64,000 bases of DNA from Curtobacterium sp. 9128 (GCF_900086645.1 NZ_LT576451.1:2852001-2916000); one strand, 5' to 3'; positions 35,917-44,695 are shown, counted from the stretch's first letter. Numbers and translations: made by a program. Notes: a model not told the origin generated them from the letters alone.

Positions 35917-36522
35917 CTAGGAGATCGTCTCGGGGCGCGACGTGTCCTCGGGGTCCTCGAACAGACCCGTCGGCGGTGTGACCGTCACGGTGCCGCCTGC
36001 GATGTCGACCGCGGGGACGATCGCGCCGACGAAGGGCACGAGCACCTCGCCACGGTCGGGGGTGTCGACGGCCAGCAGGTCCTGCGCGGGCAGGTGGTCG
36101 ACGCGGGCGACCGTCCCGACCTGGACGCCGTCGCGCATGACACGCAGGCCGACCAGCTGGTGGTCGTACCAGGCGTCATCTTCGCCGGTCTCCTCGGAGG
36201 GGTCCTGATCGACCCAGAGGATGGCCCGTGCGAGGGTCTCGGCGGCGTCGCGGTCGGCGATCCCGGTGAAGAACGCGACCGGGTGGCCGTTGTACCAGCG
36301 GAGCTCGTCGATGGCGATGGTCTTCCCCGACCAGGGAGAGTCCTCGGGGACCTGGAGCGTGAAGACCGCTCCGCGCGTGAACCGACGATCCGGGTCGTCG
36401 GTGTAGAGCTCGAGCTTGAGACCGCCCTTGAGCCCGTGCGCCTTGGTGATGCGACCCACCCGGAGCTGGGTCGCCTCGTCAGGAATCGGTGTCGACCACG
36501 TCGACCCGCACCCGCTTGCCAT
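35917..36522 (-). CDS. rimM: Ribosome maturation factor RimM
   Basis: 201 residues from ATG 36522. RimM binds S19 and helps assemble the 30S head. Family motifs are [19 protein letters not shown] at the N terminus, [16 protein letters not shown], and [21 protein letters not shown] for the PRC-barrel. The 21 residues before LRVGRI are poorly conserved and this start overlaps khpA by 44 bp. GTG 36459 (VGRITKAHG) is the alternative, with a weak GAGG far upstream. I prefer the ATG but the point is open. Confidence 0.9.
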   Translation of the reverse strand: MASGCGSTWSTPIPDEATQLRVGRITKAHGLKGGLKLELYTDDPDRRFTRGAVFTLQVPEDSPWSGKTIAIDELRWYNGHPVAFFTGIADRDAAETLARAILWVDQDPSEETGEDDAWYDHQLVGLRVMRDGVQVGTVARVDHLPAQDLLAVDTPDRGEVLVPFVGAIVPAVDIAGGTVTVTPPTGLFEDPEDTSRPETIS

Positions 36523-36715
36523 CGGCGAGAGCCGTGACGAGGGTGCGGAGCGCCTTGGCGGTCCGACCGGCGCGTCCGATCACGCGGCCGAGGTCCTCGG
36601 GGTGCACACGCACCTCGAGGACCTCGGCCCGCGCGGAGGTGGAACTGGCGACGCGCACGTCGTCAGGGTGATCGACGATCCCCTTGACGAGGTGCGTCAG
36701 CGCGGATTCGAGCAA
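36479..36715 (-). CDS. khpA: KH-domain RNA-binding protein KhpA
   Basis: 78 residues, the normal KhpA size. It is a single KH domain; KhpA with KhpB binds RNA and affects cell size and division in firmicutes. The GxxG-type loop appears in LGRVIGRAGRTAKALRTLV. It starts at TTG 36715 (LLESALTHLVKG), 4 bp after the rpsP stop; TTG is a rare start but no ATG or GTG fits in this frame. It belongs to the rpsP-khpA-rimM-trmD operon. Confidence 0.9.
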   Translation of the reverse strand: MLESALTHLVKGIVDHPDDVRVASSTSARAEVLEVRVHPEDLGRVIGRAGRTAKALRTLVTALADGKRVRVDVVDTDS

Positions 36716-36719
36716 GGAA

Positions 36720-37133
36720 TTACGCCTCGGTCGTCTCTGCGGCGTCGTCTGCCGACTCGGTCGGAGCGGCCGGGGCCTTCTTCTCCGACTTCGGCTTGAG
36801 GACGGCCTTCTTGGCGGTGTCGACGACGAAGGCCTGCTTCGGCTCCGCGACCTTGACCTTGGACTCGGTGTCCTTCTCGCCCTTGAACTTCGCCCAGTCA
36901 CCGGTGAGCTTCAGCAGCGCGGCGACCTGCTCGGTCGGCTGCGCGCCGACGCCGAGCCAGTACAGCGCACGCTCGGACTCGATCTTGATGACCGAGGGCT
37001 CCTCGGTCGGGTGGTACTGACCGATCTCCTCGATGACGCGACCGTCGCGCTTGGTGCGCGAGTCGGCGACGACGACACGGTAGTACGGCGCCCGGATCTT
37101 ACCGAGACGCTTGAGACGGATCTTGACAGCCAC
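36720..37133 (-). CDS. rpsP: 30S ribosomal protein S16
   Basis: 137 residues. [26 protein letters not shown] (first 20 suffice for identification) begins a normal S16. The last 40 residues are a Lys/Ala/Glu-rich tail common in Microbacteriaceae. GTG 37133 has AGGAG 5 nt upstream. The 168-bp gap to the next gene holds the operon leader and promoter; I see no clear hexamers. Confidence 0.96.
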   Translation of the reverse strand: MAVKIRLKRLGKIRAPYYRVVVADSRTKRDGRVIEEIGQYHPTEEPSVIKIESERALYWLGVGAQPTEQVAALLKLTGDWAKFKGEKDTESKVKVAEPKQAFVVDTAKKAVLKPKSEKKAPAAPTESADDAAETTEA

Positions 37134-37301
37134 AAATGCTCCTGTTGCGTGTTGTTGTGGTTGAACCGGAACCGCGGGCGTGGGGGCACGCGCGGTGAAA
37201 GCTCGAGAGATTCGTGTACCGCTGGATAGAGGGTCGAGCGGACACGATTCGACCGTTCATTCTTGCAGGTTTCGCGGCGAGAAGCGAGTCGGGACGCGCC
37301 G

Positions 37302-39425
37302 TCACGGTGCGAGTGCGCGGACCGCCTCGAGTGCCTCGGACGTCGCGCGCACCGCGTCGACGCTCCGCGCGTCGCGCGCACCGCCCACGATCGCGTACGG
37401 CACGCCGGCGGCCTGGAGGCCCGGCTCGAGTCCGGCGGCACCGTCCCGGTCCGCGTGCACAGCGGTCTCCTGCCCCGCGCAGATCACGACGGAGTCCGCC
37501 GGGATCATCCGCTCGGCACCGTCCTCGTCGCGGATCCAGAGCGCACCGGGTTCGATCCGCAGGTACTCCTGGACGCCGCCGACCATCCGGACGCCCGCGT
37601 CGCGCAGCCGACCGAGCGCGACCCAGCGGGACGTCAGGCCGACACCCTGCCCGAACTTGCCCGAACGGCGGAGCACGGTGACCTGGTCGCCCGGCCGCAG
37701 CGTGCGCGACGCGACCGGCTGGCGCTGCGGCAGGTCTCCCACGACGTCCTGCGCGACCGGGACGTCCCACCGCTCGGCGAAGGACGTCGCACGGACCGCC
37801 TCGGAAGGCGACTCGGTGAGGAACGCCGCCGTGTCGACGCCGATGCCGCCGCCGCCGATGATCGCCACGGTGCCCGCGGGGACGCCGTCACGCAGGGCAC
37901 GCTCGTACGTCAGGACGTGCGGCAGCTCCGCTCCCGGGATGTCGACGACGCGCGGGACCACACCGGGCGCGAGGACCACGGCGTCGCTGTCCACCAGGTC
38001 GGCAGCGGTGGCGGCACGTCCGAGGTGCACGGTCGCACCGCGGTCGTCGAGCTCGGCCCGGGCGGCACGGACGGTCGCGGCGTAGTCCTCTTTCCCGGGG
38101 ATCAGCGCGGCGAGGCCGAACTGCCCGCCCAGCTCCGGCGCGGCCTCCCAGAGCGTGACGTGGTGGCCCCGGCGGGCTGCGTCCACGGCCGCGGCGAGCC
38201 CGGCTGGCCCACCGCCGACGACGTCCACGCGCTTGGGGTCGGTCGTGGGACGTGCCGGGAACGCGACCTCGCGCGCGGCGCGGGGGTTCACCAGGCAGGA
38301 GACCGGCTGCCCGACGATCGAACGATCGAGGCACGCCTGGTTGCAGCCGATGCAGGTGTTCACGAGCTCGAAGCGTCCGGCGAGGGACCGCGACACGAGC
38401 TGTGGGTCCGCGAGGAACGGGCGAGCGAGGGCGACGGCGTCGATGAGCCCGTCGGCCAGCACGGTCTCGCCGTCGCGGAGGTCGGTCATGCGGTTCGAGG
38501 CGATGACCCGCACGTCCGGGTACGCCGACGCGCGGACGACACGAGCGATCCGGGACGCCTGGGTCAGCCATGCGCCGTGCGGCACCGCGGCCTGCACGGT
38601 CGGTGTCCGGGACTCGTGCCACCCGATGCCGACGGAGATCCCGTCGAGCCCGAGCGGCAGCAGGTCGTGCACCAGGGCGTCGACGTCGTCGTCGGTCGAG
38701 GACCCGGGCATCAGGTCGGCACCGGACAACCGGATCGTGACGGCGATGTCCGGCACCGCTGCACGCACTGCCTGCACGACGGCGACCGGGAACCGCCGGC
38801 GTGCCGCTGCCGAACCACCCCACTCGTCGTCGCGGAGGTTCGTGAGCGGCGAGTGGAACTGGTTGATGAGGTAGCCCTCGGACGCCATGATCTCGACGCC
38901 GTCGAAGCCGATGTCCCTGGCGGATCGCGCGGCCGCGGCGAAGTCGGCGATCGTCCGCTCGACGTCCGCTGTCGTCATCGCCTCAGGGACGACCCCACGG
39001 GCGGCTGCCCACGGCAGCGCCGACGGGGCGATCGCGCGCTGCGGCTCGCCGTTCCGGTCGGTCATCCCGCCGACGAGCGCGTACCGCCCGGCGTGGAAGA
39101 GCTGCGCGAGGATCGTGCCGCCCGACTCGTGCACGGCGTCGACCGCCACGCGGAACCGCTCGTCGGCACCGTCGACGCCGAACACCGCGAAGTCCGGGCC
39201 GCCCCGGGCCTCGTCGTTGACCGCGATGCCGCCGGTGATGATGCACGCGGCTCCCCCGGCCGCACGTTCACGGTAGAACGCCGCCATCCCGGCACCGCCG
39301 TCGTCGTGCACCTCGAGTCCGGTGTGCATCGACCCCATGACCACCCGGTTGGGCAGGTGCAGCGGGCCGAGCGTCCACGGGGACGCGACGGTTGCGACGG
39401 CGGTGTCGGCAGCGGCGGTCGTCAT
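37302..39425 (-). CDS. 2,4-dienoyl-CoA reductase-like flavoenzyme (OYE/FadH family)
   Basis: 707 residues. The N-terminal half (1-370) is an Old-Yellow-Enzyme TIM barrel (PNRVVMGSMHTGL; QLFHAGRYA; GFDGVEIMASEGYLINQFHSP). A 4Fe-4S motif C-x2-C-x3-C then a distant Cys follows in CIGCNQACLD and VSCLVNP. The C-terminal half holds FAD/NAD(P)-binding Rossmann motifs VVGGGPAGLAA and IIGGGGIGVD. This is the FadH layout. The gene is 2 bp after the SDR gene, so the two are co-transcribed. In this cluster it may reduce ring dienoyl-CoA intermediates during conversion of shikimate to cyclohexanecarboxyl-CoA; that is inferred from context. Confidence 0.88.
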   Translation of the reverse strand: MTTAAADTAVATVASPWTLGPLHLPNRVVMGSMHTGLEVHDDGGAGMAAFYRERAAGGAACIITGGIAVNDEARGGPDFAVFGVDGADERFRVAVDAVHESGGTILAQLFHAGRYALVGGMTDRNGEPQRAIAPSALPWAAARGVVPEAMTTADVERTIADFAAAARSARDIGFDGVEIMASEGYLINQFHSPLTNLRDDEWGGSAAARRRFPVAVVQAVRAAVPDIAVTIRLSGADLMPGSSTDDDVDALVHDLLPLGLDGISVGIGWHESRTPTVQAAVPHGAWLTQASRIARVVRASAYPDVRVIASNRMTDLRDGETVLADGLIDAVALARPFLADPQLVSRSLAGRFELVNTCIGCNQACLDRSIVGQPVSCLVNPRAAREVAFPARPTTDPKRVDVVGGGPAGLAAAVDAARRGHHVTLWEAAPELGGQFGLAALIPGKEDYAATVRAARAELDDRGATVHLGRAATAADLVDSDAVVLAPGVVPRVVDIPGAELPHVLTYERALRDGVPAGTVAIIGGGGIGVDTAAFLTESPSEAVRATSFAERWDVPVAQDVVGDLPQRQPVASRTLRPGDQVTVLRRSGKFGQGVGLTSRWVALGRLRDAGVRMVGGVQEYLRIEPGALWIRDEDGAERMIPADSVVICAGQETAVHADRDGAAGLEPGLQAAGVPYAIVGGARDARSVDAVRATSEALEAVRALAP

Positions 39426-39427
39426 GG

Positions 39428-40258
39428 TCAGGAAGCGTCCGACGCCGGGGGCAGCACGGCGTCCCGTAGCGGCGAGGTCGTGTCGGCCCAGTACGGCGGC
39501 GCGATGACGGTCAGCCCGCCGTCGACCGACAGCACCTGCCCGGTGATGTACGACGCCTTGTCCGACAGCAGGAAGTCCACGGCGTCGGCCATGTCGTCCG
39601 CGGTGCCCGGGCGCTGCAGCGGGAGCTTCTCGTAGACGGTCTCGATCGGCGCCTGGCCGGGGACCTTCGTGTAGAAGTACTCGAGCGAGTCGGTGTCGAT
39701 GAGGCCGCCGTTGACCGCGTTCACGGTGATCTGGCGCGGGCCGAACTCGACCGCCATGTACTTCATGTAGGACTCGCTCATCGCCTTCGCGGCGCCGAGC
39801 GCGGCGTACGTCGGGAAGGCGCGGAGCGAGCCGTACGAGGTGACGACGACGATGCGGCCGCCCTTGTCCATGAGCTCGGCGGCACGCTGGGCCCCGAGGA
39901 CGAACGAGCGGGCGTTCGTCGCGTAGCTGCGGTCCAGGTGGTGCAGCTTCAGGTCCGCGACCGGCTTGAAGGCGCTGGCCGCGGCGTTCGCGACGAAGTA
40001 GTCGAGGCGTCCGTACGTGTCGCGCACCAGGTCGAACAGGGCGTAGATCGACTCCGGCTGCTCGATGTCGACCTGCGCGGTGATGCCGTCGCCACCGGCC
40101 GCCTTGACGTCGGCGAGCGACTCCTCTGCGAGGTCGGCGTTGCCCTTGTACGTCACGACGACGGTCGCGCCGCGCTGGCCGAGCTTCTGCGCGAGCAGCC
40201 GGCCGATGCCGCGGGAGGCTCCGGTGATGAGCGCGATGGGTGCGGTGCTGTCGGTCAC
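39428..40258 (-). CDS. FabL-like SDR enoyl reductase; candidate cyclohexenylcarbonyl-CoA reductase
   Basis: 276 residues. NADP-binding TGASRGIG is at 12-19. The catalytic pair is Tyr151 and Lys158, spaced Y-x6-K rather than the Y-x3-K of ordinary SDRs. That spacing marks enoyl reductases of the FabL/FabI kind, and the surroundings (KYMAVEFGPRQITVNAVNGG, then IDTDSLEYF) resemble Bacillus FabL. In Streptomyces collinus the SDR ChcA performs enoyl reductions to cyclohexanecarboxyl-CoA. An equivalent role here is inferred from neighbouring genes; a plain fatty-acid enoyl-ACP reductase is the alternative. GTG 40258 has AAGGAC upstream, and TATCCT at 40283 may be its promoter. Confidence 0.82.
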   Translation of the reverse strand: MTDSTAPIALITGASRGIGRLLAQKLGQRGATVVVTYKGNADLAEESLADVKAAGGDGITAQVDIEQPESIYALFDLVRDTYGRLDYFVANAAASAFKPVADLKLHHLDRSYATNARSFVLGAQRAAELMDKGGRIVVVTSYGSLRAFPTYAALGAAKAMSESYMKYMAVEFGPRQITVNAVNGGLIDTDSLEYFYTKVPGQAPIETVYEKLPLQRPGTADDMADAVDFLLSDKASYITGQVLSVDGGLTVIAPPYWADTTSPLRDAVLPPASDAS

Positions 40259-40282
40259 TTCAGTCCTTCTTGTTGCGTGAGC

Positions 40283-40288
40283 AGGATA
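40283..40288 (-). promoter_or_regulatory. Possible -10 box TATCCT upstream of the FabL-like gene
   Basis: TATCCT on the minus strand lies 24 nt before GTG 40258, just past the palindrome at 40291-40330. It would give a short leader carrying the AAGGAC site and start a second transcript for the SDR and flavoenzyme genes. Confidence 0.4.
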
Positions 40289-40290
40289 CG

Positions 40291-40330
40291 GACGGGAGGC
40301 TCGTGGCGGGCCCGCCACGAGCCTCCCGTC
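40291..40330. terminator. Perfect 40-bp palindrome, GACGGGAGGC family, inside the cyclohexyl cluster
   Basis: Two 20-bp arms meet at GGG/CCC with no loop. It lies 15 bp after the acyl-CoA dehydrogenase stop and ahead of the FabL-like gene. It probably ends or attenuates the first transcript. Its core is the same as the copy at 63466-63509. Confidence 0.72.
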
Positions 40331-40345
40331 GGTTGCGTGGTGCCG

Positions 40346-41503
40346 CTAGAACCCGGCCTGGCCGGTCACGACGGCGCGACCGACGACCAGCTTCTGGATC
40401 TCGTTGGTGCCCTCTTCGAACCGCTGCGCACGGGCGTCACGGTAGACGCGCTCGATGGCGTTGCGCTTCCAGTAGCCCTGGCCACCGTGCACCTGGAGCG
40501 CCTTGTCGGTGACGCGGGCGAGCATGTCGACCGCGATCATCTTCGATGCGCTGGAGAGCGTGCCGGCGTCGGGGCGGCCTTCCTCGTACGCGCGGGCGGC
40601 CTCGAGCACGAGGGCTCGTGCCGCGGCGATGTCGGCGTAGTTCTCGGCGATGTAGAACTGGATCGCCTGGCGGGTGGAGAGCTTCTTGCCGAAGGTCTCG
40701 CGCTCGTTGGCGTACTCGACGGCGAGCTCGTTCGCACGCTCGGCGAGGCCCACGGCGCTCATCGCGACCGACACGCGGCTCGGGAGCAGGAAGCCTCCCA
40801 GTGCGACCTCCAGCCCCTGGCCCTCTTCGCCGAGCAGCGCGCTCGCGGGGATCGGGGTGTCGGTGAAGCGGAGGATCGCGTGGTCGGTGCCGCGGATGCC
40901 CATCGTGTCCGAGTCGTCGATCACCTCGGCACCGGGGAGCCCGGTGTTCGGCATGAGGAACGCGACGGTGCCGTCCTGGCCCGTCGTGCCCTCGAGCCGC
41001 GCCGCGATGAGCCAGTAGTCGCACTTGACGCCGAACGTGATGAGGTGCTTCTCGCCGTTCATCACGTAGGTGTCGCCCTCGCGACGGACCGTCGTGCGGA
41101 TGTCCGCGCCGGTGCCGGCCGTGGCCTCTGTCAGCGTGAACGCGACGAGCTTGTCGCCGGCGACGGAGGGCTTGACGACCTGCTCGATCTGTTCCGGGCT
41201 CGCGTACGGCTGCATGGCGCGCCAGGTGCCGTTGATGACGTGCACGAGCATGCGGATCGACGCGTGCGAGCGCGACACGATCTCCATGATCTCGAGGTAG
41301 CGGGAGAACGGGATGTCCCGCCCGCCGAGCTCGGTCGGCGCCGCGAGGGACAGCCAGCCCTTGTCCTTGAGCTCCTGGAAGAGCTCAGGGCTCACCTGGC
41401 CGGTGCGCTCGATCTCGTTCGCCCAGTCCTCGCCGCGGCCGCGGACCCACTCGGTGACCTCGGCCTTGAGCTGCTGGAACTCGGCCTCGTTGAACGTGGT
41501 CAT
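40346..41503 (-). CDS. Acyl-CoA dehydrogenase, cyclohexanecarboxyl-CoA-dehydrogenase-like
   Basis: 385 residues, complete. FAD- and substrate-binding motifs are present: AFTLTEATAGTGADIRTTV, GLAERANELAVEYANERETFGKKL, and the C-terminal QVHGGQGYWKRNAIERVYRD. A Glu in RFEEGTNEIQ lies where the catalytic base sits in most acyl-CoA dehydrogenases. It follows the EPSPS-ligase fusion by 5 bp and has AAGGAG inside that gene's last codons. In the proposed pathway it would act on a cyclohexane- or cyclohexene-carboxyl-CoA; AliB-type enzymes are the closest functional parallel I can name. Direction and substrate are inferred. Confidence 0.85.
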   Translation of the reverse strand: MTTFNEAEFQQLKAEVTEWVRGRGEDWANEIERTGQVSPELFQELKDKGWLSLAAPTELGGRDIPFSRYLEIMEIVSRSHASIRMLVHVINGTWRAMQPYASPEQIEQVVKPSVAGDKLVAFTLTEATAGTGADIRTTVRREGDTYVMNGEKHLITFGVKCDYWLIAARLEGTTGQDGTVAFLMPNTGLPGAEVIDDSDTMGIRGTDHAILRFTDTPIPASALLGEEGQGLEVALGGFLLPSRVSVAMSAVGLAERANELAVEYANERETFGKKLSTRQAIQFYIAENYADIAAARALVLEAARAYEEGRPDAGTLSSASKMIAVDMLARVTDKALQVHGGQGYWKRNAIERVYRDARAQRFEEGTNEIQKLVVGRAVVTGQAGF

Positions 41504-41508
41504 CTCGG

Positions 41509-44500
41509 TTACTTCTCCTTCGTCGCGACGAGCGCGGCAGCCTGCTCGCGCAGGACGTTCTTCTGGACCTTGCCGACCGCGTTCCGCGGCAGCTCGGCGA
41601 TGTACTCGAGCCGCTCCGGCCAGTAGTACTTGGACACCCCGGACTTCTCGAGGTACTGCTGCATCGTCCGGAAGTCGAGCGGTTCACCCTCACGAGCGGA
41701 CACGACGAACGCACAGGCGCGCTCCCCGAGGCGCTCGTCGGGCATCGCGACGATGGCGACGTCGGTGACGAGCGGGTGCTGGTAGAGCAGGTTCTCGATC
41801 TCGACGACCGGGATCTTCTCGCCACCGCGGTTGATGACGTCCTTGACGCGGCCGGTGATCGACAGGAAGCCCTTCGCCGACACCTTCGCGAGGTCGCCGG
41901 TCTTGTACCAGCCGTCCTCGGTGAAGACGTCGTCGGTCAGGTCGGGGCGGTCGAGGTACCCGTCGAACATCGTCGGCGAGTGCAGCTCGTAGTTGCCCTC
42001 GGTGTCGGCCGGCAGCTCGTTGCCCTCGTCGTCGACGATGCGGATCTTGATGCCGGGCAGCGCGCGGCCGTCGTGTCCGTAGGCGTCCGCCGGGTCGTCG
42101 GACGGGCTCGACAGCGCGCCGAGGCACGTCTCGCTCGTGCCGAACGCACCGAGGATCGCGGTGCCGAGCACGGTGCTGGCCCGCTGGGCGAGGGCGCGGG
42201 GAACCGCGGCTCCGGTCGGGACGAAGATGCGGAGCGCCTCGGGCTGCGGTGCACCCGCCTCGACCAGGTCGACCAGGTCGGTCAGGAACGGCGTCGCGCA
42301 CTGCACGAAGGTCGCCCCGGCCGCACCGAAGGCCTGCTCGAGGGCGACGGTGCCGTCCCACACCGGCTGGATGACCTGCGGCGCACCGAGCCGGAACGCC
42401 AGCAGCATGCCGTAGAGGAAGCCGGTCTGGTGCGCGAGCGGCGACGGGATGTAGATCCGGTCGTCGCTCGTCAGCCCGGACTGCGCGACGTGCATCGCGG
42501 TGGCGAGGCCGAGCGTGCGGTGCGGGTGCTGCACGCCCTTCGGCTCGCCGGTGGTGCCCGAAGTGAACAGCAGCTGGCAGATGTCGTCCGGCGTCGGCGC
42601 GTGCGAGCGGATCTGCTCGACGTCGACCTGGACGCTCTCGAGCGCGGTGTCGAAGTAGCGCCAGTTCCACTCGCTCGCCGCGACGCGCTCGGCGGCGTCG
42701 GCGGGCAGCGGTGCCTGGTTGGTCGGGGTGTCGCCCTGACCGCGCGCTTCCGACCGGATCACGATGACGTGTTCGACCGAGAGACGGCGCTTCTGCGCCG
42801 TCGCCTCGTCGACCACGTCGAGGAGCTCGAGCGCTGGGCGACGCTTGCGGAACACGTTCGGCAGGAACACGACGCGGGCACGGGAGCGGGCCAGGGTCAT
42901 CGTGGTCTCACGCGGGCCGAAGACCGGCATGATCGGCGTGGCGACGGCACCCATCTGGATCGCGCCGAGGGTGATCGACACGAACTCGCGCCAGTTCGGG
43001 AGCTGCATGGCGACGGACTCGCCACGGCGCACACCGAGCTCGAGGAGCAGCGCGGAGACCTTGTCCGCCTCGTCCTGGAGCTCCTTCCAGGTCGTGTTCA
43101 CGGGTTCGGGGCCGCCGACCTCGATCACGGCGAGGCCGTCCGGGTCGGTCTCGGACAGCGTCCGGACCTTCTCGGAGAGCACGAGCGGGTCGGCGTCGAC
43201 GCCGGTGAGCTCTGGCAGGTCAGCGGCACGGGCCGCGGCGTCGGTGTCCTCGCCGAGGTCGGTGTGCTGGTTCGACACGTCGGCACGGTCGGCGCGGGTG
43301 TCAGCTGCCGCCATCGCCGCCTCGGCGTCGCCGACCTCCATCTCGAGGCCGACGGAGTTCATCGCCTCGAGGAACGTCGGGTAGGAGATCCGGTACGCAC
43401 GCGGATACGTGAGCGCGGAGACCCCGTCGGCCTTCGACGCGGCGACCGCGAGCGACATGAGCACGCGGTGGTCGTTGAACGACGACATCGACGCGCCGTG
43501 CAGCTCACCGGCACCCACACCGGTCACGCGGAGTTCGTCGGCGCCCTGCTCGGCACGTCCACCCATCCGGTTCAGCTGCAGCATGGCGGCGACGCGGTCC
43601 GACTCCTTGAGCCGGATGTGCGCCACGTTCCAGAGCCGGGTCGTGCCCTCGGCGAAGGTCGCCATCGTGGACAGGATCGGCAGGAGGTCCGGGATCGGCT
43701 GGCAGTCGATGTCGAGGGGCTTCAGCGGGGAGCCGTCGTGCTCGATCCGCACGAAGCCGGTCTCCTCGTCGATGCGCATCGGGACGCCCATCGCCGTCGC
43801 GAGGTCGAGGAACTCGCTCTCCGGGTGGTCGGTGTCCGCGGTGGTGAACGAGGTCATGCCGCGGAGCAGCACATTGGACTCGCGGATGCCGGCAGCGGCG
43901 ATGCCGAAGGCGGCGGAGCCGATGTCCGGCGGGATGACGTAGTCGTGCGGGGTCGCCTGCTGGTTCGCCGGGATCCGGTACTCGAGCCAGTCGTCGGAGA
44001 CCTCGACCCGCAGGCCGAACTGGCGCATCATGCGCACGGTGAGCTCCACGTACGGCTGCTCGTTGAGGCGGCCGCCCGTGATGTGGATGCGTGTCTCCTC
44101 TTCCGCGAAGGGCGCGACGAGGAGCAGGCCGGAAATCCACTGCGAGAGCGTTCCAGCGATCGTGACGTCGCCGCCGCGCGGGCGCTTCGGCTGGACGGTG
44201 ACCGGCGGGCAGTCGTTGGTCGCTTCGAGCTCGACGCCCATCTGGGTCAGCGAGGTCAGCAGCGCCTTGATCGGTCGGCGCTGGAAGTACTTCATGCCCG
44301 ACAGGGTCATCGGCTTGTCCGCGAGGGATGCCAGTCCGGTCATGAAGTAGAGCGTCGTACCCGACGAGCCCATGTTGAGGACGCCGTCGGCGCCGCGTGA
44401 CCCGTGGTCGACGACGTCGGTCGCTTCGTACCGCCCACCGAGCCCGGTGACGTGGTACTCGTTCCCGCGGCGCTTGATGTCGATGCCGAGGGCACGGAGG

Positions 44501-44667
44501 GTGCCGACGGTCCACTCGACCTGCCGTGTCGTGCTGATCCCGGAGACGATGCTCGTCCCCTTCGCCAGCGACGCGAGGACCAGCGCGCGGTGCGCGTGGT
44601 ACTTCGAGACCGGGATGTCGAGCTCTCCGATGAGCGGGGCAGAAGTACCTCGTACGACCAGCTGCAT
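41509..44667 (-). CDS. Fusion of an EPSP-synthase-like domain and an acyl-CoA ligase
   Basis: 1052 residues. Residues 1-445 are an EPSPS/MurA fold: Lys22 and Arg27 in VSKYHAHR, RRPIKALL, PIPDLLP, LKESDRVAAM and FNDHRVLM. Key PEP-site features differ: Ser23 is Tyr, the GTAMR loop reads NMGSSGT with no Arg, and the position of E. coli Lys411 is not Lys. It is therefore unlikely to be the housekeeping AroA. After an acidic linker, residues 490-1052 form an ANL ligase with FTSGTTGEPKG (about 702), YKTGDLAK, RVKDVINRGGEKIP and NAVGKVQK. The domains suit an elimination on a shikimate derivative followed by CoA activation. ATG 44667 has AGAGGA upstream. Confidence 0.9.
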   Translation of the reverse strand: MQLVVRGTSAPLIGELDIPVSKYHAHRALVLASLAKGTSIVSGISTTRQVEWTVGTLRALGIDIKRRGNEYHVTGLGGRYEATDVVDHGSRGADGVLNMGSSGTTLYFMTGLASLADKPMTLSGMKYFQRRPIKALLTSLTQMGVELEATNDCPPVTVQPKRPRGGDVTIAGTLSQWISGLLLVAPFAEEETRIHITGGRLNEQPYVELTVRMMRQFGLRVEVSDDWLEYRIPANQQATPHDYVIPPDIGSAAFGIAAAGIRESNVLLRGMTSFTTADTDHPESEFLDLATAMGVPMRIDEETGFVRIEHDGSPLKPLDIDCQPIPDLLPILSTMATFAEGTTRLWNVAHIRLKESDRVAAMLQLNRMGGRAEQGADELRVTGVGAGELHGASMSSFNDHRVLMSLAVAASKADGVSALTYPRAYRISYPTFLEAMNSVGLEMEVGDAEAAMAAADTRADRADVSNQHTDLGEDTDAAARAADLPELTGVDADPLVLSEKVRTLSETDPDGLAVIEVGGPEPVNTTWKELQDEADKVSALLLELGVRRGESVAMQLPNWREFVSITLGAIQMGAVATPIMPVFGPRETTMTLARSRARVVFLPNVFRKRRPALELLDVVDEATAQKRRLSVEHVIVIRSEARGQGDTPTNQAPLPADAAERVAASEWNWRYFDTALESVQVDVEQIRSHAPTPDDICQLLFTSGTTGEPKGVQHPHRTLGLATAMHVAQSGLTSDDRIYIPSPLAHQTGFLYGMLLAFRLGAPQVIQPVWDGTVALEQAFGAAGATFVQCATPFLTDLVDLVEAGAPQPEALRIFVPTGAAVPRALAQRASTVLGTAILGAFGTSETCLGALSSPSDDPADAYGHDGRALPGIKIRIVDDEGNELPADTEGNYELHSPTMFDGYLDRPDLTDDVFTEDGWYKTGDLAKVSAKGFLSITGRVKDVINRGGEKIPVVEIENLLYQHPLVTDVAIVAMPDERLGERACAFVVSAREGEPLDFRTMQQYLEKSGVSKYYWPERLEYIAELPRNAVGKVQKNVLREQAAALVATKEK

Positions 44668-44695
44668 GCGTTCCTCTTCCCTGTTGAGCGCTTCT

